The position numbers were made by a program, and so were the translations under genes. Positions 4,995 to 9,188 of a DNA stretch of 9,188 nt are shown in pieces (positions within the stretch are counted from its first letter, which is position 1; each line of letters begins with the position of its first letter). Origin of the DNA: an uncultured Eubacterium sp. (GTDB lineage Bacteria > Bacillota > Clostridia > Lachnospirales > Lachnospiraceae); assembly GCA_910584795.1 (NCBI GenBank), contig CAJUBZ010000032.1:1-9188 (forward strand), written 5' to 3'. Below the pieces are notes generated by a model. It was not told the DNA's origin, did no database searches, and saw only the letters and a list, made by a program, of their open reading frames with translations.

Positions 4995-7064
4995 ATGCAG
5001 TTATTTGAGAGAATTAATAATAAAAAGAATGAACATCATACAGATGTTGGCGGGCATCAGCATGAACATTGTCATGATAAACAATGTTCATGTGAAAATC
5101 ATCATAAAGAGCATAGGCATCATCATGGACATGGATGCGATTGTTGTGAAGATGGTATAGAGATTGACAGAAGAAAAACAATTGCCGGTGTTGCAGTATT
5201 TATTGCAGCTTTTGTTATATTCCATATTCCGGGATTGTTTGAATCTTTTGGTGAGCAGACAAGAGATACGATAGAGTTAATTGTTTTTCTGTTGATTTAT
5301 CTGGTAACTGCCAGAGATATTGTGGTAAATGCCATTAAGAATCTGTTTAAGGGAAAAGCATTAGATGAACAGTTTTTGATGTCTATTGCAAGCCTTGGAG
5401 CTTTCTTTGTAGGCGAATATCCGGAAGGATGTGCAGTGATGTTGTTTTACATGGTAGGCGAACTGTTTCAGGATTATGCAGTGGATAAGTCTAGAAAGTC
5501 TATTACAGAGTTAATGGATATCAGACCGGATTATGCGAATCTTTTAAGAAAAGATGGAAGCATGGAAAAGGTAAATCCTGATAAGGTGAAAGTAGGAGAT
5601 GTGATTGTCGTAAAGCCGGGAGAAAAAATCCCGTTAGACGGAACAATCATTGAAGGGCAGGGCAGTCTGGATACATCCAGTCTTACAGGAGAGAGCCTGC
5701 CGAGAGAAGTAATGTCAGGGCAATCTGTGATAAGCGGTTCTATTAGTATCAGTGGTGCGTTGACGATAAAGGTTACAAAGGTCTTTGGTGAATCTACAGT
5801 TTCTAAAATTTTGAAATTGGTAGAGAATTCCAGCAGCAAAAAGGCAAAAACGGAGAAATTTATTACCCGATTTGCAAAGGTTTATACACCGATTGTTGTG
5901 GGATTGGCATTAGCATTGGCAGTGATTCCACCACTTATAAATGTGGCTATGGGAGCAGATATTGCGGATTTTTATGGTGTGTGGAATGACTGGATTTATA
6001 GAGCATTAACATTTCTGGTAATATCCTGTCCATGTGCATTGGTGGTTTCTGTACCACTTAGCTTTTTTGCAGGAATTGGTGCAGCATCTACCAAGGGAGT
6101 GTTGATAAAGGGAAGTGATTATTTAGATCAGATTGCCAGATGCAGTACAGTGGTTTTTGATAAAACAGGAACTTTGACAGAGGGAAAATTTAAGGTTACA
6201 AAGATTCAGGCAAAGACGGAGGACAATGAATTTTTACAAATGGCAGCGATTGCAGAAATGTATTCGAATCATCCGATTGCGAAATCTATCAAAGATGAAT
6301 TAAAAGTAAGAGATGCCAAAACTTATTATGAAATTGAAAACAGACAAAGAGATATCAATGTGGAAGAGATTCACGGAAAAGGCGTGAAGGCTGTCCTGGA
6401 TGAAAGTGTGATTTTGGCAGGAAATGAAAAGCTGATGGAAGCTTTTCAGATAAATTGCGAAAAGACAGAAGTGATTGGTACAATTGTTCATGTAGCAGTG
6501 GATAATCAATATCTGGGATATGCAGTCATTGAGGACAGTATTAAGACTACTTCCAGAGAATCAGTAAAGAAACTGAAAGAACTTGGGGTTCATAATATTG
6601 TCATGCTGACAGGAGACAGAGAGGAAATTGCAGAAAAGATTTCTGAGAGCCTGCATCTAGATATGGTATATTCACAACTTCTTCCGGCAGATAAGGTTGA
6701 ACATGTAGAAAAACTGCTCGAAACAAGTGATGGACTGGTTTTCGTAGGAGATGGAGTCAATGATGCTCCGGTTCTCGCCAGAGCAGATGTTGGAATTGCA
6801 ATGGGAGCTATGGGAAGCGATGCGGCAATTGAGGCAGCAGATATTGTGTTGATGGATGATAATCCTTTAAGCATCACAAAAGCAATTAAAATTGCAAGAA
6901 AGACCCTTGCCATTGCAAAAGAAAATATTGTTTTTGCGTTGGCTGTAAAAGTAGCTGTATTGTTATTGGCTGCGACAGGTATTGTATCAATGTGGGCAGC
7001 AGTGTTTGCAGATGTCGGCGTCTGTGTGATAGCGATTTTGAATGCTATGAGAGCAGCGAAATAA
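4995..7064 (+). CDS. P1B-type heavy-metal (Zn/Cd/Pb) efflux ATPase with a His/Cys-rich N-terminal tail
   Basis: A 689-residue membrane pump that exports soft divalent metals using ATP. Motifs in order: actuator TGES at 231-234; the metal-binding CPC at 345-347 in the sixth membrane helix; phosphorylated D389 in DKTGT; the nucleotide-binding H426-P427; hinge GDGVND at 585-590; and, in the last two helices, K652 and D673 (FADVGVCVIAILNAMR), which match the K693/D714 pair of E. coli ZntA and point to the Zn/Cd/Pb subgroup rather than Cu. The usual N-terminal HMA domain is missing. Residues 1-51 instead hold 13 His and 6 Cys, including HQHEHCH, CSC, HHH and CDCC, a likely metal-collecting tail. 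The RBS GGGAGGAGA at 4982-4990 sets the ATG. It is cotranscribed with the repressor upstream. A zntA or cadA symbol is possible but the substrate cannot be fixed from sequence. Confidence 0.95.
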   Translation: MQLFERINNKKNEHHTDVGGHQHEHCHDKQCSCENHHKEHRHHHGHGCDCCEDGIEIDRRKTIAGVAVFIAAFVIFHIPGLFESFGEQTRDTIELIVFLLIYLVTARDIVVNAIKNLFKGKALDEQFLMSIASLGAFFVGEYPEGCAVMLFYMVGELFQDYAVDKSRKSITELMDIRPDYANLLRKDGSMEKVNPDKVKVGDVIVVKPGEKIPLDGTIIEGQGSLDTSSLTGESLPREVMSGQSVISGSISISGALTIKVTKVFGESTVSKILKLVENSSSKKAKTEKFITRFAKVYTPIVVGLALALAVIPPLINVAMGADIADFYGVWNDWIYRALTFLVISCPCALVVSVPLSFFAGIGAASTKGVLIKGSDYLDQIARCSTVVFDKTGTLTEGKFKVTKIQAKTEDNEFLQMAAIAEMYSNHPIAKSIKDELKVRDAKTYYEIENRQRDINVEEIHGKGVKAVLDESVILAGNEKLMEAFQINCEKTEVIGTIVHVAVDNQYLGYAVIEDSIKTTSRESVKKLKELGVHNIVMLTGDREEIAEKISESLHLDMVYSQLLPADKVEHVEKLLETSDGLVFVGDGVNDAPVLARADVGIAMGAMGSDAAIEAADIVLMDDNPLSITKAIKIARKTLAIAKENIVFALAVKVAVLLLAATGIVSMWAAVFADVGVCVIAILNAMRAAK

Positions 7065-7131
7065 GACTGATTGAGAGAATGAAAGAAAAGTATTATGCAT
7101 AGAATAACTAATAAATGTTTATGGATTTGTT

Positions 7132-7860
7132 GTGAAAAAGAATTTAATTTTATTATTATTAGTTGTTTTAAATATTACTGTATGGTATATCAGTAGAAGT
7201 GAAGTAAAAGAACCTGAGAAACTTGAAAAAGTAGAAAGTAGAGATGCTGTTCAGGCAGGGGTGGCGAGTGACCAGATGGGTGACAAACCGAGAGTTGCAA
7301 TTACTTTTGATGATGGACCAAGTACGGTATACACAGAAATACTTTTAGATGGATTAAAAGAACGTGGTGTTAAGGCTACGTTCTTTTTGACGGGAAGGGA
7401 GATTCAGTACAGCGAAGATGTTGTCCGAAGAATGAGTAAAGAGGGACATATTGTAGGAAATCATACATATTCGCATATTGATTTGAAAAGAAGCAATTAT
7501 GAAACTTCCAAAGAGGAAATTGAAAAGACAAATGAGTGTATTAAAAGAGTCACAGGAAAAACACCGAAATATATTCGTCCGCCATATGGAGATTGGGATG
7601 ACAGGCTGTTGAAAGAAACAGACATGTCCATTGTATTGTGGAGTGTCGACCCGGAAGACTGGAAAGACCAAAATGCAGGGATTGTGGCAAGACGTGTCAT
7701 AAAAAACACAAAACCCGGGGATATAATCCTTTTGCATGATATTTTTAAAACATCTGTGAATGCAGCATTTATTATAATTGATGAATTACAAAAGAAAGGT
7801 TATGAATTTGTTACCATTGATAAGATTGACAGTGCAAAAGTTATTAGCAAAAATCAGTAA
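7132..7860 (+). CDS. Polysaccharide deacetylase (NodB/PgdA-like, carbohydrate esterase family 4)
   Basis: A 242-residue metal-dependent deacetylase with an N-terminal signal anchor (about 4-20, NLILLLLVVLNITVWYI), so it is active outside the membrane and probably acts on N-acetyl sugars of peptidoglycan or another envelope glycan. All five NodB motifs are visible: TFDDGP at 58-63 (D60 base, D61 metal), H111-TYS-H115 (metal), RPPYGDW at 149-155, WSVDPEDW at 170-177, and LLHD with H202 as the acid. It is short because it carries no extra N-terminal domain. The start is GTG: in-frame sequence upstream runs into TAA at 7105-7107 without an ATG, and the ribosome binding site is weak. A five-codon ORF (ATG at 7121) ends in a TGA that overlaps this GTG. 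It lies 67 bases after the pump with no terminator between, so read-through from the metal operon is possible. A close promoter was not found. Confidence 0.92.
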   Translation: MKKNLILLLLVVLNITVWYISRSEVKEPEKLEKVESRDAVQAGVASDQMGDKPRVAITFDDGPSTVYTEILLDGLKERGVKATFFLTGREIQYSEDVVRRMSKEGHIVGNHTYSHIDLKRSNYETSKEEIEKTNECIKRVTGKTPKYIRPPYGDWDDRLLKETDMSIVLWSVDPEDWKDQNAGIVARRVIKNTKPGDIILLHDIFKTSVNAAFIIIDELQKKGYEFVTIDKIDSAKVISKNQ

Positions 7861-7903
7861 GAATACGAATGTAGAAGTAAATATGAAAAATCAGCAAAAT
7901 ATG

Positions 7904-7932
7904 TTGTGAAAAAATAGTGCCAATGTTATACT
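7904..7932 (+). promoter_or_regulatory. Probable sigma-A promoter for the small-exporter operon
   Basis: TTGTGA (7904-7909) and TATACT (7927-7932) are separated by exactly 17 bases, matching 4 of 6 and 5 of 6 consensus positions. The transcript would start near 7939. An imperfect inverted repeat, GTTATACT...AGTATACAAC (7925-7948), spans the -10 and start region and could be an operator or chance. Confidence 0.6.
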
Positions 7933-7964
7933 GTTGAGAGTATACAACAAGAAAAGGGGAAGTT

Positions 7965-8441
7965 ATGTTAGGAAAATATATAATTGTGTTTTTAATTTCA
8001 ATGGTGCCAATCGTAGAATTGAGAGGAGCACTGCCTTATGCGGCGGTTTTTGGTCTGCCTATGACACCATCATATATCATTTGTGTAATTGGAAATATGC
8101 TGCCGGTTCCATTTATATTTTTCTTTGCAAGAAAAGTATTAATTTGGGGAGCAGATAAAAAGTTTATCGGACCATTTTTTTCATGGTGTCTTGATAAAGG
8201 TGAGCGTGGTGGAGAGAAACTAAAGGCAAAGGCAGGACGTGGTCTTTATGTTGCATTACTATTGTTTGTAGGCATACCACTTCCTGGTACCGGAGCATGG
8301 ACTGGTACTTTGGCAGCTAGTTTTTTAGATATGGATTTTAAGAAAAGTGTCCTTGCCTGTATGGGAGGAGTACTTCTCGCAGGAGTTATTATGGGAGTGT
8401 TAAGTGCGTTAGGAGTATCAGCGTTTAATGCGGCTTTCTAA
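7965..8441 (+). CDS. Small multidrug-export family membrane protein (PF06695 / COG2426 type, DedA-like)
   Basis: A 158-residue integral membrane protein. Seen: hydrophobic helices at about 4-15, 36-56, 94-104 and 130-152, and two conserved-looking motifs that interrupt the membrane, P15-IVELRGALP-24 (E18 and R20) and P105-LPGTGAWTG-114, each resembling a re-entrant hairpin with a charged or Gly/Pro core. This two-half pattern is the signature of the PF06695 family, annotated as small multidrug exporters on slender evidence and considered related to DedA/VTT lipid-transport proteins. The actual substrate is unknown. AAAGGGGAAG just upstream sets the ATG. An overlapping +1-frame ORF from 7934 is a shadow. 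The next gene begins 13 bases after the stop, so the two are cotranscribed. Confidence 0.85.
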   Translation: MLGKYIIVFLISMVPIVELRGALPYAAVFGLPMTPSYIICVIGNMLPVPFIFFFARKVLIWGADKKFIGPFFSWCLDKGERGGEKLKAKAGRGLYVALLLFVGIPLPGTGAWTGTLAASFLDMDFKKSVLACMGGVLLAGVIMGVLSALGVSAFNAAF

Positions 8442-8454
8442 TGAGGAGTTGGTT

Positions 8455-8850
8455 ATGAGCAAGAAACAAATGAATTATAATTATATGTATAAAGGACAGA
8501 AGAATTATCAGGCGAATAGCGGATATGAAAAATATACACCTGGAACAGTAGGAAAAATTGCGATGGCAATTACAGCGCCTTCAGCTATTATTTCATTTAT
8601 TTCTGTTATGGTAGCAGTGTTTGGCATGATACAGGCATTGATAGTGACATTCTTTACTTTTATAATATCGTTCATTGGAGCTATTGTGATTGCGGTTGAT
8701 ATTGTGCGATTTAACCGTAAGCAGAAGAAGGCAGCAGGAATCACTAATGAACCAAAAGAAATGGATATCATGCGTATTGTACATATGCTGATAGGTATAG
8801 GCGTAGGCGTGATTATCGGATATTTGATTTGGGGAGCAAAGTACAGATAG
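8455..8850 (+). CDS. Unrecognised small membrane protein, three predicted helices
   Basis: I do not recognise this 131-residue protein. I start it at the ATG at 8455 because GAGGAG (8443-8448) stands six bases before it. The upstream in-frame ATG at 8428 lies inside the previous gene and has no such site. Seen: a polar N-terminus rich in Tyr, Asn, Gln and Lys (residues 1-29; YNYMYKGQKNYQ), two adjacent hydrophobic helices (about 33-57 and 60-84), a basic cytoplasmic-looking linker RFNRKQKKAAG (85-95), and a third helix (about 105-126) ending GAKYR. By the positive-inside rule the linker faces the cytoplasm. Its tight coupling to the PF06695 exporter suggests it may assist or modify that protein, which is inference from position only. 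Confidence 0.8.
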   Translation: MSKKQMNYNYMYKGQKNYQANSGYEKYTPGTVGKIAMAITAPSAIISFISVMVAVFGMIQALIVTFFTFIISFIGAIVIAVDIVRFNRKQKKAAGITNEPKEMDIMRIVHMLIGIGVGVIIGYLIWGAKYR

Positions 8851-8884
8851 GATTATCAGACTGTTGGTTGAACTAGTGATTAAG

Positions 8885-8912
8885 TTGTTACAGGATTTGG
8901 TGTGATTATATT
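8885..8912 (+). promoter_or_regulatory. Weak candidate promoter for the DUF4250-like gene
   Basis: TTGTTA (8885-8890) and TATATT (8907-8912) are separated by 16 bases and lie 21 bases before the start codon. No terminator is seen between the preceding gene and this one, so the gene may instead be the last of the upstream operon. Confidence 0.3.
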
Positions 8913-8932
8913 GTAAAGAACAGGAGATTGTT

Positions 8933-9112
8933 ATGAGTGATTTACCAAATGACCCGGTAATGTTGTTGAGCGTTGTGAATACAAATCTAAGGGATTTTTA
9001 TTCTGACATAGATGAATTTTGCAGGGTAAAAGATGTTAAAAAAGATGAATTGGTTTGTAAGTTATCGTCGATTGGTTATGAATATGATAAAGAAACAAAT
9101 CAGTTTAAGTAA
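8933..9112 (+). CDS. DUF4250-like small protein
   Basis: A 59-residue soluble protein too short for a standard ORF cut-off. It begins MSDLPNDPVMLLSVVNTNLRD and ends IGYEYDKETNQFK. The LPNDPVMLLSxVNxxLRD opening and the terminal GYEYD..xNQF are what I recall of the DUF4250 family, common in Clostridia and of unknown function. The RBS AGGAG at 8922-8926 is six bases from the ATG. The middle (DEFCRVKDVKKDELVCKLSSIG) looks like a small helix-turn-helix-like helical bundle, as in short DNA-binding or adaptor proteins, but this is a guess from pattern. It is followed immediately by a terminator. Confidence 0.85.
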   Translation: MSDLPNDPVMLLSVVNTNLRDFYSDIDEFCRVKDVKKDELVCKLSSIGYEYDKETNQFK

Positions 9113-9127
9113 TATCTTAGACTTATG

Positions 9128-9159
9128 GACTTTCCATAATTTTTTGGAAAGTCTTTTTT
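9128..9159 (+). terminator. Intrinsic terminator after the DUF4250-like gene
   Basis: GACTTTCC (9128-9135) and GGAAAGTC (9146-9153) pair perfectly over 8 bp around a 10-base loop and are followed by six T residues (9154-9159). It is a textbook intrinsic terminator 15 bases after the stop codon. Confidence 0.9.
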
Positions 9160-9162
9160 ATT

Positions 9163-9188
9163 CTATAGGAAAGTTCTTTAAACTTCCT
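9163..9188. repeat. Truncated copy of the TATAGGAA(A)GTTC palindrome
   Basis: CTATAGGAAAGTTC (9163-9176) is nearly the same as the left arm CTATATAGGAAGTTC of the palindrome at 4503-4517. Here it is followed by a short T/A loop and AAACTTCCT (9180-9188), which pairs back with AGGAAAGTT (9167-9175), leaving one bulged A. The window ends inside the right arm, so the outer CTATAG pairing cannot be seen. It lies directly after a terminator, as the first copy lies after the SGNH terminator. Confidence 0.55.

Noticed and set aside
6590..6913. 107-residue open frame on the minus strand
   Set aside because: It is opposite the hinge and membrane region of the P-type ATPase, with a Ser/Ala-rich shadow composition and no family match.
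7934..8158. 74-residue + frame overlapping the small exporter
   Set aside because: It overlaps the exporter in another frame, has no good RBS, and its translation lacks recognisable features. The 7965 start has a clear AAAGGGGAAG site and a coherent membrane protein.
8428..8454. Earlier ATG for the three-helix membrane protein
   Set aside because: It lies inside the exporter gene without an RBS. GAGGAG at 8443-8448 fits the ATG at 8455 instead.

Overview
The window looks like chromosomal DNA from a low-GC, Gram-positive anaerobe of the Clostridia, most likely Lachnospiraceae. The base composition is A+T-rich, ribosome binding sites are strong GGAGG-type, and gene content is typical of that family: a DUF4250-like protein, a free-standing SGNH protein, a PF06695-type small exporter and the tail of a PD-(D/E)XK 'transposase-nuclease' protein. 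Genus assignment is inference. Every supported gene lies on the + strand.

Layout. (1) 1-270: 3' end of a gene that enters from the left edge, probably an Rpn-like/PD-(D/E)XK family protein, followed by a possible terminator. (2) 271-544: A+T-rich leader with a perfect 10-bp inverted repeat, then clpB (545-3121), a complete two-ATPase-domain disaggregase closed by a very strong hairpin terminator. (3) 3269-4339: a membrane-anchored SGNH-hydrolase-like protein standing alone between two terminators. (4) 4405-4540: a non-coding stretch with three successive hairpins. The last is a palindrome that recurs, cut off, at the right edge of the window. (5) 4549-7064: a metal-resistance unit. A near-consensus promoter overlaps a TGAA-N6-TTCA operator and is followed by a CadC/SmtB-type ArsR repressor and a P1B-type Zn/Cd/Pb efflux ATPase with a His/Cys-rich tail in place of the usual HMA domain. 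A polysaccharide deacetylase gene (7132-7860) follows without a visible terminator and may be read through. (6) 7904-9160: a second promoter, a PF06695 small exporter (DedA-like), a 131-residue membrane protein of unknown function, a DUF4250-like 59-residue protein and a clean intrinsic terminator.

How the genes work together. The regulator and pump form a self-contained detoxification switch. Metal binding to the repressor should release the operator that sits just downstream of its own -10 box, and the ATPase then exports the metal. ClpB, the SGNH protein and the deacetylase concern protein quality control and the cell envelope, and have no obvious functional tie to the metal unit. I see no defence system, CRISPR array, rRNA, tRNA or complete mobile element. 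The least explained features are the structured intergenic element with its shared palindrome, the metal-site arrangement of the repressor/pump pair, and the small membrane protein behind the exporter.
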